Below are positions 48,086-57,024 of a DNA stretch of 64,000 nucleotides, piece by piece. The notes beneath the pieces were generated by a model. The model was given only the letters and a program-made list of their open reading frames with translations, ran no database searches and had not been told where the DNA came from. How positions within the stretch are numbered: position 1 is the stretch's first letter; each line of letters opens with the position of its first letter. Origin of the DNA: Embleya scabrispora (GTDB lineage: Bacteria; Actinomycetota; Actinomycetes; Streptomycetales; Streptomycetaceae); assembly GCF_002024165.1 (NCBI RefSeq), contig NZ_MWQN01000001.1, forward strand, positions 3,141,365 to 3,205,364. Reading direction: 5' to 3'. Made by a program: the position numbers and the translations under genes.

Positions 48086-49465
48086 GTGGTGTCGGCCACC
48101 ACGCCGTATCAAGCCAATCTCCTACGCGCGGCCCGAACTCACCTCGGCTGGAAAAAGCCCCGTCTCGTCTACGCCCTCCGCCAAGCCGCCGCGCAGGAGG
48201 GTCGCTCCCTAGCCACCGACACATCACTCCTGCGAAGCATCGCCCGCTGGGAGAACGGCCAGACCTACCCCGCCGACTACGTCGAACTGCTGGTGAAGGT
48301 CTACGGTCAGCCAGCACACCGACTCGGGTTGGCCGACGCCCCGGCCGCTCCAGAGGCCCCAGGCACGGTCTACCCCAGCACTCCCACGGACGGCATCGAA
48401 GCACTTGCAGCGCTGTGGCGTGCCGATCTCGCGCCTGATAGCGACATGCAAGCGCTGGCCCCGGACCCGACTGCCTGGAACGCGGCACCGCTGGCGTGGC
48501 TCGTTTCCGGGCAGCAAGAGCAGCTGCCGAATTCACGAACCCAAACACAGGTGGGGGTGTCGGACGTCGAAGCCGTCCGTGCAACGGTCGACGTTTACGC
48601 CGACTTGGACAACCGCTTCGGGGGAGGGCACGGCCGCCGAGCGTTGATCCAATACCTGGACGGCGACGTCGCCGAGTTGCTGACCGCGCGCAGCACGGAG
48701 CCCGTGGGCCGCGCTCTGTTCGGCACGGTCGCCGAAGCCACGCTCCTCGCCGGGTGGATGAGCTACGACAGCGGGCACCACGGCTTGGCCCAGCGCTACT
48801 TCATCCAGGCCCTCCGCTTGGCCCAGGCCGCCGCAGATCGCCGTCTCGCAGGAAGCGTCCTCTCCGCGATGAGCCATCAGGCCACCTACCTCGGCCGCTT
48901 CACCGAGGCAGCCAACTTGGCCCGCGCCGCCCAACTCGGTACAACAGGCCACGCAACGCCGACCCTGACCGCGCAGTTCCTCGCGATGGAGGCCCGAGCA
49001 CTCTCCCGCGTCGGCGACCACGCCGGATGCCACACGGCCTTGACCCGGGCAACGACGATCTTCGAACGCACCAACCCGGGTGAAGACCCGGAGTGGATCG
49101 GCTACTTCGACCAGGCGGAGCTGTCCGCCGAGCTGGGCCACTGCTTCCGCGACATGCACCAGGCCCAGCAAGCCACCACATACGCGGAACTGTGTCTTGG
49201 CGGCACGGACGGCCGCTACGTCCGCAGCGACTTCTTCGCGACCATGGTCTTGGCGGAAGCCCACCTGACGGCCGGAGAACCCGAACTCGCCTGCCGCAGC
49301 GCCCTCACCGCGCTGAGGCTCGGACGGCAGCTCAAGTCCGCCCGATGCGTGACCTATCTATCCGAATTCCGCACAAAGTTGGCGGTGTTCGCAACCTCAG
49401 CTTCAGTTACCGAATTCCTGGAAGAGGCCGAGAGCCACCGCCTGTGGCAGCAGACCGCGAGTTGA
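48086..49465 (+). CDS. HTH regulator with tetratricopeptide-like repeats
   Basis: 459 residues. The N-terminal DNA-binding region (about 6-80: YQANLLRAARTHLGWKKPRL... LRSIARWENGQTYPADYVELL) is XRE-like, as in NsdA-type Streptomyces regulators. The remainder is helical repeats (LAQRYFIQALRLAQAAADRRLAGSVLSAMSHQATYLGR..., ARALSRVGDHAGCHTALTRA). GTG 48086 has GGAGG six bases upstream; GTG 48089 is an alternative. Probably controls the divergent small genes. Confidence 0.82.
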   Translation: MVSATTPYQANLLRAARTHLGWKKPRLVYALRQAAAQEGRSLATDTSLLRSIARWENGQTYPADYVELLVKVYGQPAHRLGLADAPAAPEAPGTVYPSTPTDGIEALAALWRADLAPDSDMQALAPDPTAWNAAPLAWLVSGQQEQLPNSRTQTQVGVSDVEAVRATVDVYADLDNRFGGGHGRRALIQYLDGDVAELLTARSTEPVGRALFGTVAEATLLAGWMSYDSGHHGLAQRYFIQALRLAQAAADRRLAGSVLSAMSHQATYLGRFTEAANLARAAQLGTTGHATPTLTAQFLAMEARALSRVGDHAGCHTALTRATTIFERTNPGEDPEWIGYFDQAELSAELGHCFRDMHQAQQATTYAELCLGGTDGRYVRSDFFATMVLAEAHLTAGEPELACRSALTALRLGRQLKSARCVTYLSEFRTKLAVFATSASVTEFLEEAESHRLWQQTAS

Positions 49466-49472
49466 TCCGGCT

Positions 49473-50390
49473 TCAGAACGGCTTCCACCCGTGCCGGTCG
49501 GCACCGCTCCGCAGGTCCGACATACGCCGCTCGACCTCCGCCTTCACCGCAGCATCGCCGGCCATGTTCTGCGTCAGCCACACGGTCATCATCAGCTCAC
49601 GCATGTCCGCCAGGACCGGGTAGCCGTACCAGTTCATGACGTCGAACCCATACGCGTGCACGAACGCCTCGTACTCGGCCCGCGTGTGCCACCCGTACCG
49701 CTCGTAGTACATCGCGGTCAGCACCAGGTCCCACTCACGTGGCCCGAGCGCGAACCCGTCCAGGTCGATGAGGACAGCCCGTCCCGCTTCGTCGACGAGC
49801 GCGTTCCCGACGTTCGCATCCCCGTGCACGAGCCCGAAGGGAAGCACGAACTCCAGAGCGTCGTACCGCTTACGCAGGTCCTCGGCCCGCTGCCGCAGAA
49901 ACGCCCGGTCGTCATCGCCCAACGCCACCGCGGCATCGATCCGCCCCCAGGTCGCCGCCAACGGCTCCAGATACGGCACCCCCAGCGACTCCGGCTCCTC
50001 CAGCCAGTGCAACCGCCGCAGCAACTCGGCCAACGCGACCACACCAGCGAACCGCTCCTCGTCGGCCACCAGCTCCCAGAACGTCACCACCCGCCCATCC
50101 ACCACAAGCGGTTGCCGAATCCTCGAAACGACGCGCACCGCTGGGAACCCCACATCGGCAAGCCACCGAGCAGCAGCAACAGTCCGCTCATGCTCATCGA
50201 CCCGGTCCGCCGACCGAGCCACCCGCACCACAACCGGATCACCCAGTCGAAAGACAGCGTTCTCCCCAAGCCGCAGCAGAGCCGCCCCCTCAGCACTCAG
50301 CCCGGCCACGGCACACGCCGAGCCCAACACCTCCCGAGCACGCTCCACAGTGAACGCCCCACCGGCCCCAGACACCCCGCCATCCGCCAT
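49473..50390 (-). CDS. Aminoglycoside phosphotransferase-family kinase
   Basis: 305 residues with the APH/ChoK fold: LLRLGENAVFRLGDPVVVRVARS (nucleotide part), then catalytic loop GLVHGDANVGNALVD (Asp about 192) and the metal-binding VLIDLDGFALGPREWDL (about 208-224). The target may be a small molecule or protein; there is no evidence of antibiotic resistance. It converges on the regulator with only 7 bases between the stops. ATG 50390. Confidence 0.85.
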   Translation of the reverse strand: MADGGVSGAGGAFTVERAREVLGSACAVAGLSAEGAALLRLGENAVFRLGDPVVVRVARSADRVDEHERTVAAARWLADVGFPAVRVVSRIRQPLVVDGRVVTFWELVADEERFAGVVALAELLRRLHWLEEPESLGVPYLEPLAATWGRIDAAVALGDDDRAFLRQRAEDLRKRYDALEFVLPFGLVHGDANVGNALVDEAGRAVLIDLDGFALGPREWDLVLTAMYYERYGWHTRAEYEAFVHAYGFDVMNWYGYPVLADMRELMMTVWLTQNMAGDAAVKAEVERRMSDLRSGADRHGWKPF

Positions 50391-51083
50391 ACCGCGAAGC
50401 TACCCGCATCCCACGCCCTGTCGATCCACCAACGGCGCCCAATCGACCATTGCCGAATTTGGCTCTACAGGATCAAGCGGCACGCGTCCCGCGCGCCGAC
50501 GCCCGGTTGGGCTGGGGGCCGCGCCGGGCGTGCGGCGTGGCCGCCGGTCCCGGTGCGGCCCCCAGCCCAACCGGGCGCTCAGCGTCGGTCGGGTCCGCCG
50601 CGAGCGAGTCTTTACCTTCGCGCCGATCGGCGGGGACCCCTGCCGGAGCAAGGACAGAGGGCCGAGGGGGACCAAAACCGGGTGGGGATGCCTGCGGCCC
50701 CCCTCCGCCGGGCAGCGTACGGCCCCCTGACCATGCTCCGGCCCCGCCAATCAACGCGAAGGCAAACACTCACCCGCAGCTCAGCGCGACAGCTGCGTTC
50801 GCCCGGAACCCTTGCACCCCCGGGCTATTGGGTCTCCCCTCGGCCAGACGCCGAAGGCACCCATGTTTGTGAACGGCGCGCTTTGGCGCCGCTTGGCTGC
50901 GTGTGCTGACGTCTAGCTGCGCGTGAAGCGCACCCACGCCGTTCCCGATGAAGCCCCGCTGTGCCAGCAACAGGGCATTTTGCCGGCGAGTCAATGAGGA
51001 ATTGCTTAGAATCGTGGCCACCGGATCTCGCGGAACTTTGCACATCTTCCGCTCAACGTCACTTGTGAAAACGAGGCTCAGGG
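50391..51083. other. Intergenic region with a long hairpin
   Basis: No supportable gene. It marks the shift from high to lower GC. It contains the hairpin at 50501-50576, and TTGAAA/TTGCTT-like AT-rich segments near 51000, upstream of the accessory pair. Confidence 0.5.
50501..50576. repeat. 22-bp perfect inverted repeat
   Basis: Arms 50501-50522 and 50555-50576 are perfect complements; the 32-base loop holds another GCCGGG/CCCGGT pairing. Very stable as RNA or single-stranded DNA. Confidence 0.9.
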
Positions 51084-51569
51084 TTGCAAGTTGATTCATT
51101 CACACAGGTTGCATCCGTCTTCTCGCCTGTAGCCGTCGCCGTGATCGCCGGGGTCTTCGCAGCACGCGCCAGTCGACGCCTACGGTCAGATGTCATCATG
51201 GCTCGCCTAGTGGCTGAAATTTCGGCCATCGAAAGCATGCCTGCTGGGACTACCGGCAGGTCCGAACTTGAGGCCCAAAGGCTCGCCACGATCCGGAGAT
51301 ACAAAGAGACCTGTCAACGAGAGGACACATTCAAGCGAGACGCAGCCGGATTAACTCTCGGACTTATTTTGGGTGGAGGTGGAATCGCCCTTGGAACATG
51401 GGCAGCCAGTCAAGGTGGACCTTATCTTTGGTGGTGGGCGCTAGCCTTCCCTGCGATCGTGCTGGGAGTCCCAGGATTCTTCCATGAACTTGCTGGAGGA
51501 CGCAGCAGGAATCAGGTCGCCCCTACCCCTTCAACTCCGCCCACCAGTTCACAGCCCACGAACCCCTGA
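51084..51569 (+). CDS. Two-span membrane protein beside the ApeA-like gene
   Basis: Up to 161 residues from TTG 51084 (tentative; GAGG about 7 bases upstream). One span near the N-terminus (FSPVAVAVIAGVFAAR), a charged helical middle (RSELEAQRLATIRRYKETCQREDTFKRD), two further hydrophobic segments (GLTLGLILGGGGIALGTWAA and YLWWWALAFPAIVLGVPGF) and a Thr/Ser/Pro tail. Base composition is lower in GC than the chromosome, as in the next gene 104 bases downstream. No family recognised. It may be part of the same accessory module. Confidence 0.65.
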   Translation: MQVDSFTQVASVFSPVAVAVIAGVFAARASRRLRSDVIMARLVAEISAIESMPAGTTGRSELEAQRLATIRRYKETCQREDTFKRDAAGLTLGLILGGGGIALGTWAASQGGPYLWWWALAFPAIVLGVPGFFHELAGGRSRNQVAPTPSTPPTSSQPTNP

Positions 51570-51673
51570 GCGGAGTTCACTCACAAGCCTATCGGCAAGC
51601 ACCCTGGATTGCACTTACTCCTCCGAAAAAGCCAACCGTCTGATTTCAGCCCACTATCGATCTGGATGCGTTT

Positions 51674-53008
51674 ATGGATAAATTGCTCTCGAATATCAGG
51701 GATGGAGTTATCGGCGAATTCAGAATTGTAAACCACAAGGGAGAGCCGAAGAATCACATCAATTATGGATATCTGGAAGGGACATCCGACGGTCTGTTGC
51801 AGCTGAGGGTGGTGGACACAGGAAAAATCTTCCCCTTGCCGGATGACGAAGAACGATTTCCTGAATCGATCATTGGCACAACCGAGTCAGGGCAAGTACT
51901 TCTGATGCACCCCACATGGCGCAATAGCACATATGCCGGAGGGCCCAGCATCTCAAACAGTCGATTCAGATTCAAGACTGTAATCTGTGGCCCTACCGGC
52001 CAATTGGCGAGAACTCCTACCTTTACAGCGGCGCGGGTATTCTTTCCGGGCATTGCCCGCTGGGCCGGACTGCGCACCTATGACGAGAAGATCGAGCAGC
52101 GCGCTGACGGCCGCATGTACGCAGTAAGTATCGAGCTCTTCTCTCCCCAGGAGACTTCGATTGAGATTTCACGAGGGATGCGAATCCACCTGTCCGGCCA
52201 TTGGGAGTACTCGGGAGGAGATAGAAAAGAGATCTACGCTCCGGTGCAGATTGGATGCGAATCAGATTCACCATCCAATCTAACTGACCTGCTACGCCCT
52301 TTGTTGAGAATCCAAGATCTGCTAAATATAAAATTCAACTCATACGTGGCGGCAGATGGGGGGCAAGTCGTTCTTTCACATGGATCAGTCCCTGACAAGA
52401 AGCCAATACTATGGACGACTCCCCTGATGCACGGGCCACCAGGAACACGCCTTCGCGATGCCAACTCCAGTCCTGCGCTCCCGTTGCAGCAGATTGGTGG
52501 GCTACCGGGGATTCGACGATGGCTCAGGCTCTACGATACGCATCCGCGTTCGGTAAAAGCTGTAGTCGACCGGTTTCGGCGAGGCAATACATCCCCTGAA
52601 ACGAGGCTACTTGAAACAGCAACCGGGCTAGAGTACTGGGTCTCATCTCACAAAAGACAAAAGGTTCAATGGGCCAAAACATCACCACAATCTCTGGCCG
52701 TTGCGCGCAATGTAGGAGTTCCATTTCGCGATTGGATTGGCGACGTCAAAGTTTGGTCCGATATTTTCTGGGATGCCTACAACGGACTCAAGCATAATGT
52801 CCGATACAACCCCGACCCAATCGACATTCACGTATTGGCCGAGAGCGGACAATTCTTGCTCACCGCCGCTTTGCTGAAACGAATCTCGCCGGACAATATA
52901 GCAATTCAGTCGCTTTTTGAGTCCAGACAGGCGTATGGCATTAGAGACGAGGTAAGAACGTTGATTCGGAACCCTCCGCCTAATATTCGCCAACCGAGGG
53001 GGAGATAA
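51674..53008 (+). CDS. ApeA-like protein with N-terminal ApeA domain and C-terminal HEPN-like domain
   Basis: 444 residues. The first about 270 residues are a beta-rich domain (GEFRIVNHKGEPKNHINYGYLEG, VLLMHPTW, EKIEQRADGRMYAVSI, WEYSGGDRKEIYAPVQIG) with the character of the ApeA N-terminal domain; the last about 150 are helical (RLLETATGLEYW, FWDAYNGLKHNVRYN, GQFLLTAALLKRI), as in Apea_HEPN. ApeA proteins are single-gene abortive-infection anti-phage systems. The HEPN R-x4-6-H is not clear: His is in GLKH but the expected Arg is absent. The codon use is AT-richer than its surroundings, a sign of transfer. ATG 51674; the ribosome site is weak. Confidence 0.65.
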   Translation: MDKLLSNIRDGVIGEFRIVNHKGEPKNHINYGYLEGTSDGLLQLRVVDTGKIFPLPDDEERFPESIIGTTESGQVLLMHPTWRNSTYAGGPSISNSRFRFKTVICGPTGQLARTPTFTAARVFFPGIARWAGLRTYDEKIEQRADGRMYAVSIELFSPQETSIEISRGMRIHLSGHWEYSGGDRKEIYAPVQIGCESDSPSNLTDLLRPLLRIQDLLNIKFNSYVAADGGQVVLSHGSVPDKKPILWTTPLMHGPPGTRLRDANSSPALPLQQIGGLPGIRRWLRLYDTHPRSVKAVVDRFRRGNTSPETRLLETATGLEYWVSSHKRQKVQWAKTSPQSLAVARNVGVPFRDWIGDVKVWSDIFWDAYNGLKHNVRYNPDPIDIHVLAESGQFLLTAALLKRISPDNIAIQSLFESRQAYGIRDEVRTLIRNPPPNIRQPRGR

Positions 53009-53245
53009 TCCCTCTAAGGGAACCGCCAGACCAACCATCCTCCTGGGAGGCGAGACTGGCCCGGCTTGCGTACCAGAACGGCGCAATTCAAGGTCCTGAT
53101 GAGCGCTCAGAGCATCAGCGAACGCGCGGGGCAGGTGGAGGCTGCCCAGGTCGCAGGCAGGACCACAAGCTTCCCCTCCAAGGCTTCTGAAGTCGCGAGC
53201 GCGCGCGGCAACGGCACTACAGGCCAGGAAGGCGTACTGCTCGCC

Positions 53246-53264
53246 GTGCCAGATGCGTGCCAGA
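53246..53264. repeat. Putative integrase arm sites, right end of element 1
   Basis: GTGCCAGA at 53246-53253 and 53257-53264, 11 bp apart, 118 bp from att copy 2. Mirrors the left-end pair. No supportable gene lies in 53009-53480. Confidence 0.6.
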
Positions 53265-53381
53265 ACGGGTGGGAAATCGCGGTCAGCAGAGGGTACTGAC
53301 GGGCTGTCGAGCCGGGTAGTACTGGCGAGGATGCGGGGCTGGTCAGGGCGCATTCACGGGCATCGCTGGAACGGCGCTTCA

Positions 53382-53419
53382 CAAGCTTAGAACGCGAGTT
53401 CGATTCTCGTCGCCCGCTC
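53382..53419 (+). repeat. att copy 2
   Basis: 38 bp identical to 45139-45176. Right junction of element 1 and left junction of the element 2 remnant; followed by a related hairpin at 53428-53466. Confidence 0.9.
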
Positions 53420-53483
53420 GTTTGATGAAGGCCCAGGTCACGGACATGATCCGTAGCTTGGGCCTTCGTCGTCTCCGGAACCC

Positions 53484-54578
53484 CTACGCCCCGCGCCAGA
53501 TCCGTGCCGGCTTGGCGATGATGTGATCCCGGGGCCGAGACTCCTTGATCCGCTTCGCGATCGGATCGGCGATGACTTGGTCCCAGCCGGCGCGAGCGTG
53601 CTGGTAGATGAGCGCAGCTCGCGACGTCGCCTGGCCCATGTGGTCCATCAGCTCACGGAGCGTGGCGCCGGTCTCGGCTGCGAGCACGTTGCCCGTGTGG
53701 CGCAGGCCGTGAAAGTGGAGATCGGTGACGCCGAGATGGCGTGTCCCGCGTCGCCACACCCGAGTGAAGTAGCAGAGGAGAGCGGCGCCCTTCGGGCCAA
53801 CGAAGAGCAAGCCGTCCTCCTCCTTCTCTGCGAACCGCTCCACGTGCCGATGCAGATCGAGGAGGATCGGCGCGGGGATGGTGACGGTGCGTTTGCCGGC
53901 GGCCAACTTCGGCGGGTCCGTGATGCGCTCGCCGTTGCTCATCTCGATGGCGGAGACGTCGCTGCGGATGGTGCCCGCGTCGAGGTCCACGTGATCGCGG
54001 CGGAGGGCGGCGGCACACAACCGTCCACGAGCGTGAAGACCTGTTAGAGGGTGAGGATCGGCCGCTCCCGAGCCTTCTCGTCACCGCCACCCTTGATACG
54101 ACAAGGGTTCCGGCGGATCAGACCGTCCGTCCGCGGCGGTGTTCATGATCGCGCGCATGAGGCGGTACACCTTGGCCGTGGTCGACAGCCCGAGGCCCCT
54201 TTCGAGCCGAGTGGCACGCCGGCGGCGTACGTCGGCCTCCTTGATCGCCGGAATGGCTGCTTTGCCGAAGGTGGGCATCAGGTGAAGGCGGAGCAGGATG
54301 CCGTACAGCTCACGTGTGCGCAGCCGGAGGTTTCGGCCGCTTCTTGGTCCAGGCCATGGTGAACGTACCGAAGACCATGTCGCCGCGCGGGTCGATCCAG
54401 TCGCGGCGTCTCATCTCTGACTCGGTGTCGGTCAGCCACTTTTCGGCTGCCGTCTTGGTGGTGAAGGTCTTGTCAGCGTCCGCAGTTGGCCATCCGGCCC
54501 GGGGTATCGCGCCTGCCACTTGTTGGGCGGTTGGCGGACCGCCCCGAAACGACGGCGCCGTCCCTTGCTGTTGGCCAT
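53484..54578 (-). pseudogene. int: Broken integrase of element 2
   Basis: Homologous along its length to int of element 1 but with several frameshifts and a deletion of about 60-80 bp around the first catalytic Arg (FGSLRWGELVAL is missing). The C-terminal part (MSNGERITDPPKLAAGKRT... HGLRHTGNVLAAETGA... AALIYQHARAG) is open and keeps Tyr. The start ATG 54578 and the relation to xis are as in element 1. Not functional. Confidence 0.9.
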
Positions 54579-54795
54579 CAGGCTCCCTTTCCATGAGTTC
54601 GGGCAGGTTCGACAAGACCGGTGCGAATGAAGGCGTCGACCGCGTCCGCGGAGATCCGGATGTGGCGGCCGATCCGAACGAAGGTGATGCGTCGCTCTGC
54701 AATGAGAGGCGACGGACGAAGCGCTCGCCGACGTTGAGCCGGTCGGCGGCTTGGGGGACGGTCAGGAGCCGTCCGAGAGTGCTCTTCTCGCTCAT
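54578..54795 (-). pseudogene. xis: Frameshifted excisionase of element 2
   Basis: 218 bases against 216 in the intact copy: a 2-bp duplication (AG) after RFVRRL shifts the frame. ATG 54795 and MSEKSTLGRLLTVPQAADRL match element 1. Confidence 0.88.
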
Positions 54796-54847
54796 GGGAG
54801 CAAGTCCCTTCGCAGGTCCGGGCTGTCAGGTCACGTCCTGTTGGGGT

Positions 54848-54976
54848 CCGTCTGCGTGGGGACCTCGGCTCTGTTGTCTCGACACCGTTTGGGCGTTTGG
54901 TCGGTGCGAGCCGGCCTGTGGCGGCCGTTGCCGAATATCGGTCGGGTGGTGCGTTGGTCCGGCCGGGTGCGCGGGG
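54848..54976. repeat. 129-bp non-coding block, identical to 46663-46791
   Basis: Second copy of the fully conserved block, between the broken xis and the small gene remnant. Confidence 0.85.
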
Positions 54977-55009
54977 AGCGCTCTGCGCACCCGACCGGGG
55001 TGTGTGGGG

Positions 55010-55290
55010 TCAGGCCGCTTCGTCGTGCGCGGCGAGGTGATCCAGCTCGGCGCAGAAGCCGTTGGCGAGGAGCGCCGCCAGGCGGTGGACTGCGCCGGCA
55101 GGGACGGGGCCGAGGTTGACCAAGCCGTCACCGTGGACGTTCACTTCCGCCTTGAGCGCTCGGAAATCGTCGCTCAGGCCGGCTGTTGTGAGGCGTTTGG
55201 CGAGTTCGGTCGTGGCGTTGTTCGCCGTGCGCAGCCACGGACGTAGAGGATGCCGGCGTGCAGAACCTCGGCTTGTGGCGCGCAGGTGGC
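55010..55290 (-). pseudogene. Small conserved gene remnant of element 2
   Basis: RTANNATTELAKRLTTAGLS to HLAAHDEAA is open, but the upstream part (CAPQAEVLHAGILYVRG) is one frame off by a missing base relative to element 1, and the start region is not conserved. Confidence 0.6.
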
Positions 55291-55432
55291 GAGCCGGCGA
55301 CGTGACCTTTGGCCGCGACCGGGGCGCGCTCGTTGCGTGGGACACCCGTTGGTGCTGCGCTCCGCAGCCGTTTCCGAAGCGAAGCCCGAAAACGTGTGGA
55401 CCGCCGCGAATTGGCCTGTGAGGGTTTGGCGC

Positions 55433-55684
55433 ATGGATCCCACTGCTGTGGAGCAGGCGCGACGGTCGGATGAGCGTCTGACTCAGGCGAGCAGACAGGC
55501 GCAGCCTGTCTGGGAGTCGAGCCACGATCACGATGCGTTTCGGCGGTTCCTGGACGACCAAGGTTGGGGTGCCGCACTGACGATCGCTGTGATTCGCAGG
55601 GTGCTTGGATGCGAACTCAAGGACGCCATGGACGTCTACGACTCGTACTGCGCCCGCACGCGGGAGGACGTAGCCGGTTCGTGA
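55433..55684 (+). CDS. Small hypothetical protein
   Basis: 83 residues from ATG 55433 with GAGGG upstream. Charged N-terminus then DQGWGAALTIAVIRRVLGCELKDAMDVYDSYCARTRED, which looks like a ribosomal L7/L12-like or Gp-type helical segment; no family assigned. It lies in the remnant, opposite the small gene. Confidence 0.5.
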   Translation: MDPTAVEQARRSDERLTQASRQAQPVWESSHDHDAFRRFLDDQGWGAALTIAVIRRVLGCELKDAMDVYDSYCARTREDVAGS

Positions 55685-55783
55685 AGGTCGGAACCACGCG
55701 AGGATGGCCGCCAACGACGACCCGCACGCTGCAAGCAAGGTCGCGCTGGATGGGCACTCACCTTGCACCGAACACGATCTTTC

Positions 55784-55957
55784 GTGCCAGATGCGTGCCA
55801 GAAGAGGCGGGGTATCGCGGTCCTTGGCGGACACTGACGGGCTGTTGCGCTCATCGTGGCACCACAGGGGCGGGGCTGGTCAGGGTGCGTTCGACGGTCC
55901 GGGTGGAACGGCGCTTCGCGGGCTTGGAACGCGAGTTTGATTCTCGTTGCCTGCTCG
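55784..55957. repeat. Decayed att copy 3 with arm sites
   Basis: GTGCCAGA pair at 55784-55791 and 55795-55802 (11-bp spacing), then about 120 bp homologous to the region before att copy 2, then an att-like core from 55922 differing from copy 2 by four transitions (GCTTGGAACGCGAGTTTGAT...). Marks the old right end. Confidence 0.75.
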
Positions 55958-56083
55958 TTGGATGAAGGCCCAGGGCATGGACTCGCTCCGAGCCTGGGCC
56001 TTCGTCGTTTTCGGGTCCGCTGCGGCGTGTTGCGGGCTTTGGGGGGTGTTGCGGCTACCGGGTGGGGGCGTTGGGAGGTGGGG

Positions 56084-56635
56084 TCAGGGTTGTTTGATGG
56101 CGGAGATGTCGAATTCCAGGACGACCTTGTCGCCTACTAGGACGCCGCCGCCTTCCAGGGCCGCGTTCCACTTCAGGCCGAATTCCTTGCGGGAGATGGT
56201 CACGGATCCCTCCAGGCCTACGCGGAGGTTGCCGTATGGGTCGACCGCGTTGCCCGTGTACTCGAAGTCGATGGTCAGGGAGCGGGTGACGTCCTTGACT
56301 GTGAGGTCGCCGGTGACGCGGTATTCGGTATCGGAGTCCGCCTCGACGGAGGTGGTCCGGAAGGTGATTTCGGGGTAGTTGGGGACGTCGAGGAAGTCGT
56401 TGGTGCGCAGGTGCTGGTCGCGCTGTTCGACGCCGGTGTGGATGCTCTCGGTCTTGATCACCAACTGTGCACTGGACTTGGTCGGGTCGCTGCCGTTCAG
56501 GTGGGCGGTGCCTTCGAAGACGCCGAACGAACCGCGGACCTTGGTCACCATGGCATGGCGGGCGACGAAGCCGATCCGGGTGTGGGCGGGGTCGAGGACG
56601 TAGTCCCCAGTGAGTTCGGGGAGGGTGGCGGTCAT
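56084..56635 (-). CDS. YceI family protein
   Basis: 183-residue lipocalin-like YceI protein that binds polyisoprenoids in other bacteria. LTGDYVLDPAHTRIGFVARHAMVTKVRGSF, DPTKSSAQLVIKTESIHTG, FLDVPNYPEITFRTTSVE and FGLKWNAALEGGGVLVGDKV are the family pattern. No signal peptide, so cytosolic. ATG 56635. Confidence 0.92.
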   Translation of the reverse strand: MTATLPELTGDYVLDPAHTRIGFVARHAMVTKVRGSFGVFEGTAHLNGSDPTKSSAQLVIKTESIHTGVEQRDQHLRTNDFLDVPNYPEITFRTTSVEADSDTEYRVTGDLTVKDVTRSLTIDFEYTGNAVDPYGNLRVGLEGSVTISRKEFGLKWNAALEGGGVLVGDKVVLEFDISAIKQP

Positions 56636-57024
56636 GGTGAACGGATCTCCGTGGGGTCGGGATCCCGGCGGCGGTTCGCCGGGATTGTCTCCTGATCCAC
56701 GCTAGGTGTGATGGGTGCCTGCGTCGCCCGGACGCGCGGGGAGTGCACTCCGAATGGTGACCACGGGCCGACGCCACCACTGCGGCTCGTGGTCGGCACC
56801 GATGCGAACAGTTCACGGGGGTGGGGCGAGGCGGGTCGTTTCCGTTGAGGGTGGGTTGCGGGTGAGTTGCGGGTGGGTTGAGGGTGGGAACAGTTGGGTT
56901 TTTTGGGGGCTTGCGGGTGTGGTTTGTGGTTTTGGTTCGGGGCTTTGGGGGCCTGTGTGTGGCTGCCCCTGGAGGGGTCGGCGGCTCGGCGCCGCTTCGG
57001 GTGGCGCGGTGGGTGGGGCTGAGG
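56636..57024. other. GT-rich intergenic region
   Basis: No gene seen. Contains repeated GGGTGGGTTG / GGGTGAGTTG pentamer-decamer runs around 56848-56900 that give a G-rich top strand. Confidence 0.4.

Larger units (their letters stand above)
45139..53419. mobile_element. Integrative element 1 at tRNA-Gly
   Basis: Bounded by a perfect 38-bp direct repeat (45139-45176 and 53382-53419), the first copy being the 3' end of tRNA-Gly. int lies right inside the left end, with xis next to it. Cargo: small coupled genes, an HTH/TPR regulator, a phosphotransferase and a low-GC pair with an ApeA-like gene. No replication or FtsK-type transfer gene is seen, so it would need help to move between cells. 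Confidence 0.85.
53382..55957. mobile_element. Integrative element 2, decayed remnant
   Basis: Lies between att copy 2 and the decayed att copy 3 (about 55922-55957). Holds homologues of element 1's int, xis, 129-bp block and small conserved gene in the same order, int and xis broken. Apparently an older insertion of the same family. Confidence 0.75.

Noticed and set aside
49473-50390. Aminoglycoside resistance gene
   Set aside because: The fold is APH-like, but many such kinases act on other substrates; nothing here supports resistance.
45139-53419. Conjugative AICE
   Set aside because: int and xis are present, but no replication initiator and no FtsK/SpoIIIE-type transfer gene is seen, so it is called an integrative element only.
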